DNA of 64,000 nucleotides from JAFGPF01 sp964500415. Its GTDB lineage: Bacteria > Chloroflexota > Dehalococcoidia > Dehalococcoidales > RBG-16-60-22. The notes below the pieces were generated by a model. That model ran no database searches, was not told the origin of the DNA, and saw only the letters and a list, made by a program, of their open reading frames with translations. The stretch lies in assembly GCA_964500415.1 (NCBI GenBank), contig CAZCOB010000003.1, forward strand, positions 28,469 through 92,468, in the 5' to 3' direction. Of the stretch, positions 7,705 through 15,534 are shown one piece after another; position 1 is the stretch's first letter, and each line of letters starts with the position of its first letter. The translations under genes were made by a program, and so were the position numbers.

Positions 7705-8523
7705 TTACGGCCGCCAGGTAATGCGAGGTGGCTGGCGCGAAGGTATTCGCTGATAACCGTATTTAGGATAACCTACCATCAGACTGCCGTAGCATGCATG
7801 TCCCTCCGGAAGCGACAGGGCTTCTATCATGGGAGGGAAAGAAGTGGCTGCGAAAATGAAATACCCCGCCCAGCAACACCCCAGCCCCATGCTATTAGCC
7901 GCCAGGTCGAAATAGGAAAGGGCAATAACACAATCCACGCTGGCTATGGGATTACTCTTTTCGCCAAAAGCCACAACAACCACCGGAGCACCCCGGAGAA
8001 ACACGTCCATACCTGACTCCTGCCGTTGTAAGGCTCCTTCAACCATCGGGGCTAAATGCGGGTTGTTTTTTACCACCCAGCGCATCCATTCGGTGCCGAT
8101 TTCGGAAAGACGGCGTACTTCGTCCTCATCATCGATGACCAGCCACTGCACCGCCTGGGAATTATGTCCGGTAGGAGCGTAGCGGGCTACCTCGATAACA
8201 CGCTCGATTTCCTCCCTGGGCACCTGTTTATCTTTATAAATCCGTATGGAACGCCGACCCTTGATAAGCTGTGCACACTGCTCGGGAGTCACCTGAAGAG
8301 ATTCGAACAGAGGCGGACATTCCCCCACCGGTATTTCACGATGCGTCAGACTGCCGGACGGACACACGGTTACGCAATGCCCGCACCTGGCGCAATCATC
8401 ATCTTTCCCCGGTATCAGGCGCGGGTAGCTTTTTTCACGGAAATAGATAACGCTCCTCGGGCAGCTTACCGCACAGATTCCGCATTTAGTACATGTTTGT
8501 TTATCGACTACTAAAAGAGCCAT
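7705..8523 (-). CDS. Nitroreductase family protein with N-terminal 2[4Fe-4S] ferredoxin domain
   Basis: A 272-residue fusion. Residues 1-60 hold two [4Fe-4S] motifs, CTKCGICAVSCP and CARCGHCVTVCP. Residues about 85-270 are a FMN-binding nitroreductase domain beginning RRSIRIYKDKQVPREEIE, with a typical RYAPTGHNSQ flavin-contact loop. Such fusions pass electrons from low-potential iron-sulfur clusters to FMN to reduce nitro, quinone or similar substrates; the true substrate is unknown. Its start overlaps by 1 nt the stop of the alpha/beta hydrolase gene upstream (TAATG), so it ends a minus-strand run ksgA-ispE-hydrolase-nitroreductase. Confidence 0.88.
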   Translation of the reverse strand: MALLVVDKQTCTKCGICAVSCPRSVIYFREKSYPRLIPGKDDDCARCGHCVTVCPSGSLTHREIPVGECPPLFESLQVTPEQCAQLIKGRRSIRIYKDKQVPREEIERVIEVARYAPTGHNSQAVQWLVIDDEDEVRRLSEIGTEWMRWVVKNNPHLAPMVEGALQRQESGMDVFLRGAPVVVVAFGEKSNPIASVDCVIALSYFDLAANSMGLGCCWAGYFIFAATSFPPMIEALSLPEGHACYGSLMVGYPKYGYQRIPSRQPPRITWRP

Positions 8524-9305
8524 TATTCAATTTCCTCCCTTAATATCTTATAAAACTCGTCCCTGGCATACCTCTCCAGCCAGGGTTCGTGGCCGCATTT
8601 TTCCAGTAATATGAACTTGAAATCTTTCAGAACGCGGGTGAGCGGCTCTCTGACGCCCTCCGCAAGATGCGGGTCATAATCGCCGTGGACGGCCACCACC
8701 GGGCACTCTATTTTCTTCCCGAGCGACAGTAACTCGCCGGAGATTCTCAGCTTCTTTGCCTGTGCCCAGACTTTACGGTTGATTTCCTCACTGAATTCAA
8801 GGGCTTCGCTCCTTTGCGGCAGCAGCGAGTATGTATCCGCCTTCGCGAATAGCTCGCTGAGTCGTGCCATCGGTTTATCTTTGTCAGTTGTCACGGCGTC
8901 ATTTATTTTTTCTATCAAGTCGAGAGCTTCGATTCTTTCCGATTCGGAAAGCCGGTTCAACCTTTCGCCGACGATATTGTCGGCGTATCGTTCCTCGAAA
9001 GGCCCGCTACCGACGAGCACCAGTTTTTTCACCAAAGCAGGATAGCGTGATGTTAAAATAAAGCCGAGCATCGCGCCCCAGGAATGCCCGATTAAAATAA
9101 CGGGGAGGTCGGCGTTCTTTTCAAGTACGTCGCGCAACTCCTGCACCTGTCCTTCGAGGGTATTTTTTGTTTGCAAGGGTTCGAGAGTTCCAGCTACGGA
9201 AGACAGCTCTTTAGCGATCGGCGCTAATTCCCCTGCCGCACCGGGACCGCCGTGAACGACGGCCACGGTATATGGCTTACTCCCGTATAACCTCAGGTTT
9301 TTCAT
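8523..9305 (-). CDS. Alpha/beta hydrolase (proline iminopeptidase-like)
   Basis: A 260-residue alpha/beta hydrolase. VVHGGPGAAGEL near residue 17 is the oxyanion-hole region in the HGGPG form typical of proline iminopeptidase-type hydrolases. LIGHSWGAM near residue 72 is the nucleophile elbow (GxSxG). VAVHGDYDPH supplies the acid region and EKCGHEPW the catalytic histidine. The lid domain is short. Substrate is not known. It overlaps ispE by 4 nt (ATGA) and the nitroreductase by 1 nt, so translation is coupled across the run. Confidence 0.85.
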   Translation of the reverse strand: MKNLRLYGSKPYTVAVVHGGPGAAGELAPIAKELSSVAGTLEPLQTKNTLEGQVQELRDVLEKNADLPVILIGHSWGAMLGFILTSRYPALVKKLVLVGSGPFEERYADNIVGERLNRLSESERIEALDLIEKINDAVTTDKDKPMARLSELFAKADTYSLLPQRSEALEFSEEINRKVWAQAKKLRISGELLSLGKKIECPVVAVHGDYDPHLAEGVREPLTRVLKDFKFILLEKCGHEPWLERYARDEFYKILREEIE

Positions 9306-10147
9306 AGTGTCACCGCCAGGTAAGCTTTCATTCCCTGACTCTTGCAGTGATTGTACAAGTATTCAGCCTCTGCCTTATCCTTAAATATTGCGAATAAAGT
9401 CGGGCCGGAGCCGGCGAAGTGAACATGGGGTGCGCCCAGCTTGATAAGGTGCTCCTTATAAGCGCGCAGACCCGGGTAGCTATTAAAGGCAATATTCTCG
9501 AACGTGTTGAACAGCAGTGATGGGTTGAATTCTTTGCCTTCTTTTAGTGTGTCGGCAAGTTTTCCCGTAATACTGCCGTCCGTATACTGACCCTGTTTAA
9601 GACTGGCGTACATCCGGGCCGTCTTATCTTTTTTCACGGGCATGTCCGGCACTACCAGCACCACCCACATTTTTGGTAATGACGGCAGCGGCGCTACTTT
9701 CTCTCCCCTCCCCTCCGCTAAAGCCGTGCCGCCGTGCAGAAAGAAAAACACGTCCGAGCCTAACTGCCCCACCATCTTAAGAAGTGCTTCCCGTGATAAC
9801 CCCAAATTCCATAATTCATTGAGGCCGCGCAGTGTAGCGGCGGCATCGGAGCTATCGCCGCCCAGCCCGGACATCAGCGGAATACGTTTTTCTATCTTTA
9901 CTACCGCCCCCCGAGAACGCCCGGCGACCCCCTGTAATAGACCCGCTGCCCGGCTGACCAGGCTCTCTCCCGCCGACCACCCCTTCATATCGCATTTGAA
10001 AGAAATACCATCGCCGGCCTCGAACCGCAACGTGTCGCTCAGGTCTACCGTCTGCATAACGCTGCGGATTTCGTGGAAGCCGTCGGGGCGCTTCCCCAGG
10101 ACTTCCAGGGTCAGGTTGAGCTTGGCCGGAGCCTCAATTGTCAGCAT
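9302..10147 (-). CDS. ispE: 4-diphosphocytidyl-2-C-methyl-D-erythritol kinase
   Basis: A 281-residue GHMP kinase of the MEP isoprenoid pathway, phosphorylating CDP-methylerythritol at the 2-hydroxyl. Visible features are the N-terminal APAKLNLTLEVLGKRPDGFH with the conserved Lys and Asn, the ATP-binding loop PLMSGLGGDSSDAAATL near residue 98, and the late GSGPTLFAIF motif. Length is normal. It starts 1 nt after the ksgA stop and overlaps the hydrolase by 4 nt. The ksgA-ispE pairing is common in bacteria. Confidence 0.95.
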   Translation of the reverse strand: MLTIEAPAKLNLTLEVLGKRPDGFHEIRSVMQTVDLSDTLRFEAGDGISFKCDMKGWSAGESLVSRAAGLLQGVAGRSRGAVVKIEKRIPLMSGLGGDSSDAAATLRGLNELWNLGLSREALLKMVGQLGSDVFFFLHGGTALAEGRGEKVAPLPSLPKMWVVLVVPDMPVKKDKTARMYASLKQGQYTDGSITGKLADTLKEGKEFNPSLLFNTFENIAFNSYPGLRAYKEHLIKLGAPHVHFAGSGPTLFAIFKDKAEAEYLYNHCKSQGMKAYLAVTL

Positions 10148-10148
10148 A

Positions 10149-11039
10149 CTATTTCCCCCCGACCTGATTCATAGCCCGCCGGAGAGCCGCCCATTCTTCC
10201 AGGGTGAATGTCTCCGCCCGCCGTCGCGGGTCTATATTCGCCTTCTCCAGTAAAACCAAGACCTCGTCTTTGGGCAGCTTGAGTCCCTGCGCCAGCGAGT
10301 TGACCACCTGCTTGCGTGCGGCGGTAAACCCGGCCCTCACCAGCCTGAAAAACCCCTCTTTATCGACATCCAGCGGGGGGCGGGGATAGACGTTTATTTT
10401 TACGACCGCCGAATCTACCTCTGGCTTGGGGTAAAAGGAAGCCGCGGGCACACGCGCCACGATGCCCGGTCGGCCGTAGAACTGTACGGCGATGCTGAGC
10501 ACGCTGCGTTTGCCCGGCGCAGCCACGATGACCTCGGCCACCTCTTCCTGCACCATGACCACCATCACCTCCGGCTTGACGGACGCTTCTAAAAAATGGC
10601 GGAGGACGGGAGAGGTAATGTAGTACGGCAGATTGGCCACGACCTTATACGGACTTAAAGCCACCGGGAAGTCCGGCGCGCGTCCCTGCAACAGCGCCCT
10701 GGGGTCGGTGCCGAGGACATCCTCGTTGAGGATAACGACATTATCGTAAGGCAGTGTCTTCCTGAGAATGTCCGCCAGCTTGTTGTCCAGCTCGATGGCG
10801 ATGACCCAGCCGGCCCGTTCCGCCAGTTTAGCGGTCATAATGCCCAGTCCCGGCCCTACCTCGATAACGGTATCGTCCGGGGTAAGGTCGGCAGAGGCAA
10901 GGATAGCTTCGAGGACTTCATCATCGACGAGGAAATGCTGTCCCAGTCCCTTCCGCGCTTTGAGGCCGAACCGGCGCAGCAGCTTCCTGGTCTGAGCCAG
11001 CAGCGAATCGGCATCGCCCCGGGACAGGTCTTTATTCAT
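10149..11039 (-). CDS. rsmA: 16S rRNA dimethyladenosine transferase (KsgA/RsmA)
   Basis: A 296-residue SAM-dependent enzyme that dimethylates two adjacent adenosines in the 3' hairpin of 16S rRNA during 30S maturation. Motifs are KARKGLGQHFLVD (N-terminal), EVGPGLGIMTAKLA (motif I), VIAIELD (motif II) and the catalytic NLPYYITSPVL (motif IV) near residue 135. The ATG at 11039 lies just 12 nt after the 3' end of the SRP RNA and has no visible Shine-Dalgarno site. It may be expressed by read-through or processing of the SRP RNA transcript. Confidence 0.94.
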   Translation of the reverse strand: MNKDLSRGDADSLLAQTRKLLRRFGLKARKGLGQHFLVDDEVLEAILASADLTPDDTVIEVGPGLGIMTAKLAERAGWVIAIELDNKLADILRKTLPYDNVVILNEDVLGTDPRALLQGRAPDFPVALSPYKVVANLPYYITSPVLRHFLEASVKPEVMVVMVQEEVAEVIVAAPGKRSVLSIAVQFYGRPGIVARVPAASFYPKPEVDSAVVKINVYPRPPLDVDKEGFFRLVRAGFTAARKQVVNSLAQGLKLPKDEVLVLLEKANIDPRRRAETFTLEEWAALRRAMNQVGGK

Positions 11040-11051
11040 CGTAAAAATTTA

Positions 11052-11322
11052 GAGGCCGTGCACCTGCCCTCGACTTCACCTAACGGCTTACCCGTGCCAG
11101 CCGGCTCCAGCCAGGCATACCTGCGGCACCCAGAAAAAACTATTTACCGCTGCTTCCTCTCGGACCTGACGGGGTTCATAGCACTCTGCCGCGCAGGACC
11201 CGACCTTCAACACCACTTAATACGGGTAGTCCCACCAGATAAAAGCCTCAAGCAGGAATTCGACCCTGCTGTAGCGGATTTCAGGTACAGGGCACCGCTA
11301 GCTCCCCATCTAGCACGACCTC
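11052..11322 (-). ncRNA. ffs: Signal recognition particle RNA, large bacterial form
   Basis: The minus strand contains the universal SRP helix-8 sequence GTCAGGTCCGAGAGGAAGCA, with the asymmetric loop and GGAA-type tetraloop region that bind Ffh. It is followed by GGTGCCGCAGG-like sequence typical of this RNA. The two ends pair: GAGGTCGTGC at the 5' end (11313-11322) with GCACGGCCTC at the 3' end (11052-11061), one G-U pair apart from perfect. This gives 271 nt, the size of the large (Bacillus-like) form that includes the Alu domain. The promoter lies 7 nt upstream of the 5' end. A short T run follows the 3' end. Confidence 0.93.
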
Positions 11323-11364
11323 ACTAAAAATCGTAAATGGTGGACAGAAGTTTGTCAAGGTGAG
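11301..11364. repeat. Direct repeat A1 (SRP promoter and first 22 nt of SRP RNA)
   Basis: This segment matches 11709-11770 with a few mismatches and a 2-nt indel. It comprises the functional SRP promoter plus the start of the SRP RNA. Its partner is a displaced copy about 400 bp upstream. Confidence 0.85.
11330..11358 (-). promoter_or_regulatory. Strong SRP RNA promoter
   Basis: On the minus strand, TTGACA (11358-11353), a 17-nt spacer and TACGAT (11335-11330). The paired 5' end of the SRP RNA at 11322 is 7 nt downstream of the -10 box, the expected distance. Confidence 0.8.
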
Positions 11365-11374
11365 TTAGCGGTCG

Positions 11375-11533
11375 TTAGTTGGTGATACCGACCACGGCCA
11401 TAATGATGAACATGGGAATCATGATAATGGCGCATAATATCAGATACCAGAGTATACCCGCCACCAAGGTTTTCCCGAAGAACTTGAAAAGCGTACCGAT
11501 AGTAATGCTTTTTAGGTGTTCTTCCCAGCTCAC
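11375..11533 (-). CDS. Small membrane protein (52 residues)
   Basis: A GTG-started reading frame preceded by a strong GGGAGGTG ribosome binding site. The product begins MSWEEHLKSIT and contains one long hydrophobic stretch (VAGILWYLILCAIIMIPMFI and onwards), so one or two membrane spans. No family is recognised. A longer frame in another phase across the same region lacks this start context and looks spurious. It lies between the SRP RNA gene and the phosphoesterase fragment, and the duplicated SRP promoter at 11736-11764 points toward it. Confidence 0.6.
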   Translation of the reverse strand: MSWEEHLKSITIGTLFKFFGKTLVAGILWYLILCAIIMIPMFIIMAVVGITN

Positions 11534-11569
11534 AAGACACCTCCCATAAAATATTATTTGCGGAACCTT

Positions 11570-11708
11570 TTATCTACCCTCTTCCAGGCGTTTAATCAGG
11601 TGCACGGGCAGATTGGCCTGCATCATCTTGTCCTGGGTCGCACCGATGTCGTAGGGGACGCGGTAAAGCCGGAAAATACGCCCCTCGCTATCGTAGATGG
11701 CATAGCGG
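11570..11708 (-). pseudogene. 3' fragment of a metallophosphoesterase gene
   Basis: The minus strand encodes the last 45 or so codons of a protein nearly identical to the C-terminus of the phosphoesterase at 21370-22101. The shared segments include YDSEG, IFRLYRV, YDIGATQDKMMQA and LPVHLI. DNA identity is high with scattered changes over about 125 bp. Similarity stops abruptly near 11708, where direct repeat A2 (the SRP promoter copy) begins. There is no start codon or catalytic region, so it is a remnant. Confidence 0.8.
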
Positions 11709-11770
11709 GCTCCCTATCTAGCACGACCATTAAAAATCGTAAATGGTAGACAGAAGTTTGTCAAGGTGAG
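11709..11770. repeat. Direct repeat A2 (displaced SRP promoter copy)
   Basis: A second copy of the SRP promoter segment (see 11301-11364), joined at 11708/11709 to the phosphoesterase fragment. It keeps about 20 nt of the SRP RNA 5' end and no more. Confidence 0.85.
11736..11764 (-). promoter_or_regulatory. Duplicated SRP-type promoter reading into phosphoesterase fragment
   Basis: TTGACA (11764-11759), 17-nt spacer, TACGAT (11741-11736): identical boxes and spacing to the true SRP promoter. Nothing in it looks damaged, so it could drive transcription across the fragment into the small membrane protein gene at 11533-11375. Confidence 0.65.
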
Positions 11771-11805
11771 GTTCAGGGATTGGCTTATATTGATTGAAGG
11801 TCTAT

Positions 11806-12170
11806 ACCTCACCCCCTGACCCCCTCTCCAATCAGAGACACTGGATTAGGCCGATTGATGACTTGATTGGAGATGGGGAAATATTTTAAGAGGGGGATAG
11901 CGCCCCCTCTTAAACGCCCTATTGTGAGGTTATGGGGATAAAACTGCGGGATATACAATTCAAAATCCCCCTTTAATCCCCCCTTCGGCAGGCTCAGGGC
12001 AGTCTCTTTTTCAAAGGGGGAAACTTAATTCTCCCTCTTGTCCCTCCTTACGAAGGAGGGACGTCAATACCCGAAAAGGGATGGGGTAAACTTGTGGGAT
12101 AAGCGGTGGATGATACTGGGCGGTTAGGGTGGGAATAGATAAGAACCGCGGGGGGGGGGTGGGGATAATA
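11806..12170. repeat. Intergenic MITE-like repeat, copy 2
   Basis: It starts TACCTCACCCCCTGACCCCC and contains the hairpin AAGAGGGGGA-TAG-CGCCCCCTCTT (about 11890-11917). It includes a CTTCGGCAGGCTCAGGGCAG segment of a type often seen in intergenic repeats, then the block shared with copy 1 (about 12010-12115), and the core GGGCGGTTAGGGTGGGAATA (12118-12137), ending in a G run. No gene is seen from 11771 to 12197. Confidence 0.75.
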
Positions 12171-12197
12171 TATCAATTGGAAATACGGTAACTATGC

Positions 12198-12638
12198 TTA
12201 CCTGTGAACCTGTGGATTTTCAATAATACTTTTAATCTCATCGGCTAATATACGCAACTCGGAAGCCGGAGTGTTTCTCTCACCTTCGGCTTCCTGCAGG
12301 TACAAGAAGCAGTACACCCCCATCGAACACTTATCTTTATGCTTTGGTATCAAATGAAAATGAACATGCTCAACCTGGTCGCCTATGGATATAAGATAAG
12401 TCTTTTCACAATCGTATTTCTTTTCCAAAGCTTTTGAGACTTTCGTTATCAATTCGAAAAGCGAATTGTATTCATCCGAATCGATTTCGGACACGGATTT
12501 TTTATGTTTCTTCAGAATAACCGTACAATGTCCCTCTCTAAAATAGTCCTCCGCCAGCGCCTTTGCGTGCCTGTTTTCCAGAATAAGATTATTCAGGTTA
12601 TCCTTTGCCATCATGTCACAATAAACACATGCCTTCAT
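12198..12638 (-). CDS. HIT family protein
   Basis: A 146-residue histidine-triad nucleotide hydrolase/transferase-like protein. The HIT signature HVHFHLIPKH lies near residue 95, with histidines at alternating positions. A CVYCDMM motif at the N-terminus resembles the Cys pair of HIT proteins that bind zinc. Such enzymes cleave nucleoside phosphoramidates or dinucleotides; the exact substrate is unknown. The ATG at 12638 is chosen over one 12 codons upstream because a GGAGA site lies 6-10 nt before it. It is AT-rich relative to its neighbours and starts the sequence beyond repeat copy 2. Confidence 0.85.
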   Translation of the reverse strand: MKACVYCDMMAKDNLNNLILENRHAKALAEDYFREGHCTVILKKHKKSVSEIDSDEYNSLFELITKVSKALEKKYDCEKTYLISIGDQVEHVHFHLIPKHKDKCSMGVYCFLYLQEAEGERNTPASELRILADEIKSIIENPQVHR

Positions 12639-12835
12639 TTCCCAATCTCCTCTACGCCTCTTAATCCCAACCATGTTGATACGTTTTCCCTATTTTATCA
12701 TAATCATTAAGCTATTTTTACAATTTCCTCTCCATCCAGAAATCAAGAGTAGGTAAAGATAACTTATATTTAGATATTAGCAAATGAGTGGTATAATAAC
12801 CTAAAAACCGCATCAGAAAGTGGGGCGACCTTTAG

Positions 12836-13831
12836 ATGGACCAGCCTGTCGGTGCCGAAGCTGAAAACAAGTTAATAGCCATCCTCAAGATGCTAATTGA
12901 ATCTTCAGAACCACTCGGTTCGATAACCATCGCCCGGCTCCTCGAGCAGGAGGGTGTCTTCCTGAGCGAAAGGGCGGTAAGATATCACCTGAAAATCGCC
13001 GACGAGCGCGGCTTTACCCGGCCCGGCGGGCGTGACGGCAGGATGATTACCCCCCTGGGTAGGCAGGAGGTCAAGGAAGCGCTGGCCCCTCAGCAGCTCG
13101 GCCTGGTGCGTGATAAGCTGGAGCTGCTGGCCTACCAGACCACTTTCGACCCTGAAAGACGCGCCGGCTTGCTGGCGATAAATACCTCAATTATCGACAT
13201 ATACAGGTTTAAGAGGGCGCTTTCGGCTATGAAGGAAGCCTTCAAGGCCGGAATCTGCGTCAGCGAGCTGGTAGCCACGGCGAAAGAAGGAAAGAAACTC
13301 GGCTCTGTGGTTATCCCCGAAGGAAAAATCGGCTTTGCCACCATCTGCGGTGCCTCTATAAACGGAGTTCTTCTCAAAGCCGGAGTGCCCACGGAATTCC
13401 GTTTCGGCGGCGTGCTGGAAATTAAAAATTCCAAACCGAGACGTTTTGTAGCCATCACCGAGTACGCCGGCACTTCTACCGACCCCTCCGAGCAGTTTAT
13501 CCAGGCGAAAATGACCAGTGTGGGTCTGGTCTCCCGGACAGGGAGCGGAAAAATCCTGGGCGCATTTCGTACCATCCCGGCACCATCCAGAGAAGTCGTC
13601 GAGGAGAAGGCGGCGAGGCTCAAGGAAGTCGGCATCGGCGGGATTTACGCCCTCGGCCATACCAGCGAGTCGCTCTGCCAGATTCCAGTCGCTTTAAACA
13701 GGGTAGGCGTCATACAGCTCGGCGGTTTAAATCCTGTAGCAGCAGCGGTAGAAGCCGGAATCGAAATTGAGAACATCGCCGAAAGCGGCTTAATCGATTT
13801 CGAACAGTTACACAACTACCGGGAACTCTAG
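12836..13831 (+). CDS. NrpR-type transcriptional regulator (winged helix plus DUF128)
   Basis: A 331-residue regulator. Residues about 8-75 form a winged-helix domain (ILKMLIESSEPLGSITIARLL, LSERAVRYHLKIADERG). The rest is one DUF128/NrpR effector domain with GKIGFATICGASINGVLL, RFGGVLEIKN and GIYALGHTSESLCQIPVA. In methanogens NrpR represses nitrogen assimilation genes and senses 2-oxoglutarate; the target here is unknown. A TATAAT box lies about 40 nt upstream. It converges on cysK with a 10-bp gap. The family call is firm; a link to nitrogen control is inference. Confidence 0.85.
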   Translation: MDQPVGAEAENKLIAILKMLIESSEPLGSITIARLLEQEGVFLSERAVRYHLKIADERGFTRPGGRDGRMITPLGRQEVKEALAPQQLGLVRDKLELLAYQTTFDPERRAGLLAINTSIIDIYRFKRALSAMKEAFKAGICVSELVATAKEGKKLGSVVIPEGKIGFATICGASINGVLLKAGVPTEFRFGGVLEIKNSKPRRFVAITEYAGTSTDPSEQFIQAKMTSVGLVSRTGSGKILGAFRTIPAPSREVVEEKAARLKEVGIGGIYALGHTSESLCQIPVALNRVGVIQLGGLNPVAAAVEAGIEIENIAESGLIDFEQLHNYREL

Positions 13832-13841
13832 CTGGTATGGC

Positions 13842-14831
13842 TCATTCCTGGAAAAGCCAGGTTGAAAGATAGCGTTCGCCCGTGTCAGGCAGAATAACCA
13901 CGATAAGCTTGCCCTTATTTTCCGGCCTGCCCGCCACTTTCACGGCCGCCCAGGCAGCCGCCCCCGATGATATTCCCGCCAGTATGCCTTCCTCCCCAGC
14001 CAGCCGCCTTGCCGTATCTCCCGCATCCTCGTTACTTACGGTAACAATCTCGTCAATCAAATCCATCCGGAGAATATCGGGGACGAAGCCGGCGCCGATA
14101 CCCTGAATCTCATGACTCCCCACCTCGCCCCCGGAAAGCACCGGGGAACCCGCCGGTTCCACGGCGATTACCTGAAATCCCGGTTTCCGGGATTTAGTGA
14201 CCTCCGCCACGCCGGTAATCGTACCACCGGTACCCACGCCGCTGACCAGTATATCCGCCCTGCCGCGCGTGTCACGCCAGATTTCCTCGGCGGTGGTCAG
14301 GCGATGTATCTCAGGATTGGCGGGATTCTTGAACTGCTGCGGCATAAAGTAATCGTTGTTTTCTGCGACAAGCTGCTCCGCTTTTCTTATCGCCCCCAAC
14401 ATCCCTTCAGCCCCGGGAGTCAGTACCACTTTTGCACCGAAAAGCGAAAGAAGCTGCCGTCTCTCCAACGACATCGAATCGGGCATAACAATAACAAGTC
14501 GGTATCCCCGGGCGGCGCAGATAAAAGCCAGACCGATGCCGGTATTGCCGCTGGTAGGCTCGATGATAACCGTATTTTTCTTTATAAGCCCTTTCTCCTC
14601 GGCATCCGCAATCATAGCTACGCCGAGCCTGTCCTTGACGTTATTGACAGGATTGAATGACTCAAGTTTGGCTACAACCTCCGCCCCGACACCTTCAGTA
14701 ATATGGTTCAGCCTGACCATCGGCGTATTGCCGATTAGTTCGGTAATGTCCGCGGCAATACCCCTGGTAAGTTTTGGTATTTTTACTCCTTTATAATCGA
14801 GATATTCAGCTTTCGGAGATATTTCTGCCAT
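13842..14831 (-). CDS. cysK: Cysteine synthase (O-acetylserine sulfhydrylase)
   Basis: A 329-residue fold-type II PLP enzyme that makes L-cysteine from O-acetylserine and sulfide. TELIGNTPMVRL and NPVNNVKDR (the PLP lysine, normally in SVKDR) occur near residues 30-66. The substrate-binding loop is EPTSGNTGIGLAF, and the phosphate loop is VSGVGTGGTITG. A roughly 20-residue N-terminal extension (AEYLDYKGVKIPKLTRG) precedes the core. CBS-type enzymes have further domains, which are absent here. A GGAG site precedes the ATG. Downstream, the NrpR-like gene converges. Confidence 0.92.
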   Translation of the reverse strand: MAEISPKAEYLDYKGVKIPKLTRGIAADITELIGNTPMVRLNHITEGVGAEVVAKLESFNPVNNVKDRLGVAMIADAEEKGLIKKNTVIIEPTSGNTGIGLAFICAARGYRLVIVMPDSMSLERRQLLSLFGAKVVLTPGAEGMLGAIRKAEQLVAENNDYFMPQQFKNPANPEIHRLTTAEEIWRDTRGRADILVSGVGTGGTITGVAEVTKSRKPGFQVIAVEPAGSPVLSGGEVGSHEIQGIGAGFVPDILRMDLIDEIVTVSNEDAGDTARRLAGEEGILAGISSGAAAWAAVKVAGRPENKGKLIVVILPDTGERYLSTWLFQE

Positions 14832-15040
14832 CTCCTTAACCTCCCCTCATAAGAATTAAAATATTGTTGACCTTTTTAATCAACATTACCACGCCAGCGA
14901 AAATGATGTCAATACCCTCTCGACACATTCTTCCTTGCTCATGGCACGATAAATTGTTAGAATCTGAATACAGTACCGCCTGTAACATACCTCTAAGAAT
15001 TTACTATCGTCTTTCAGCAAAAGAGTTCATGGAGGAAGAT

Positions 15041-15301
15041 ATGACGACACCGAGATTCGACCTCAGGACTTACGGCCACCATGCCATTTTCAAGGCGATG
15101 GGCTTTACCGCCGAAGAGCTCTCCCTCCCCAGAATCGCCGTTATCAATTCGTGGAGCGAGCAGTCGCCCACCCACACGGAAAAGTCTTACCAGGAACTGG
15201 TGTCCGACCAAGAAAGAGACAACTTACTATTTATCGACCAGGGCTACGACAGCGAGGAGAGAGTTCTCAAACTGGCGAAAAAGATGAAACGCGAGTGGTA
15301 A
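15041..15301 (+). pseudogene. Truncated IlvD/Edd-type dehydratase N-terminus
   Basis: An 86-residue frame with a good GGAGG site. Residues about 8-46 (YGHHAIFKAMGFTAEEL, then PRIAVINSWSEQSPTH) resemble the start of dihydroxyacid/phosphogluconate dehydratases, which are normally over 550 residues. After the PTH motif the sequence no longer fits that family and ends in a short charged helix-like tail (LKLAKKMKREW). I read it as a deletion remnant joined to unrelated sequence. A repeat core begins within 15 bp of its stop. A TTGCTC/TAGAAT promoter-like pair lies upstream near 14935-14965. Confidence 0.5.
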
Positions 15302-15345
15302 GGGGATTTAACCGGGCGGCCTGGGTGGGAATAGATATATAGGGA
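15302..15345. repeat. Solo copy of the intergenic repeat core
   Basis: GGGCGGCCTGGGTGGGAATA at 15314-15333 followed by GATATAT, matching the right-hand core of the larger repeats but with no left half. It immediately follows the truncated dehydratase. Confidence 0.65.
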
Positions 15346-15367
15346 TACACTACATAAGGAGATAAAA

Positions 15368-15508
15368 ATGGCCGGGACTAAATACGATAAATATATCACC
15401 ACGGAAGTCGTTAAAGAGGACCCTGAGACCAAGGGGGCACATGTAACCAGCACCCGGCACCTTCAAAATTTCGGCGGTGGTCACCTTTACAGCACGGGAG
15501 AGGCATAA
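15368..15508 (+). CDS. Short ORF, possible remnant (46 residues)
   Basis: An ATG with a strong AAGGAGAT site 4 nt upstream opens a 46-residue frame (MAGTKYDKYITTEVVKEDPE to GGGHLYSTGEA). The KYDKYI opening is reminiscent of some cupin-like proteins, but nothing further supports that. It lies 26 nt before the SDR gene. It could be a truncated gene or a short leader peptide. Low certainty. Confidence 0.35.
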   Translation: MAGTKYDKYITTEVVKEDPETKGAHVTSTRHLQNFGGGHLYSTGEA

Positions 15509-15534
15509 AATAAAATATCATACAACAGGAGGAG

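Noticed and set aside
11355..11540. 61-residue minus-strand frame overlapping the small membrane protein
   Set aside because: It has no start context. The GTG frame at 11375-11533 in another phase has a strong ribosome binding site and a membrane-like product.
14864..15040. Upstream extension of the truncated dehydratase frame
   Set aside because: The GGAGG site sits directly before the ATG at 15041, and the upstream part has promoter-like DNA and no family similarity.
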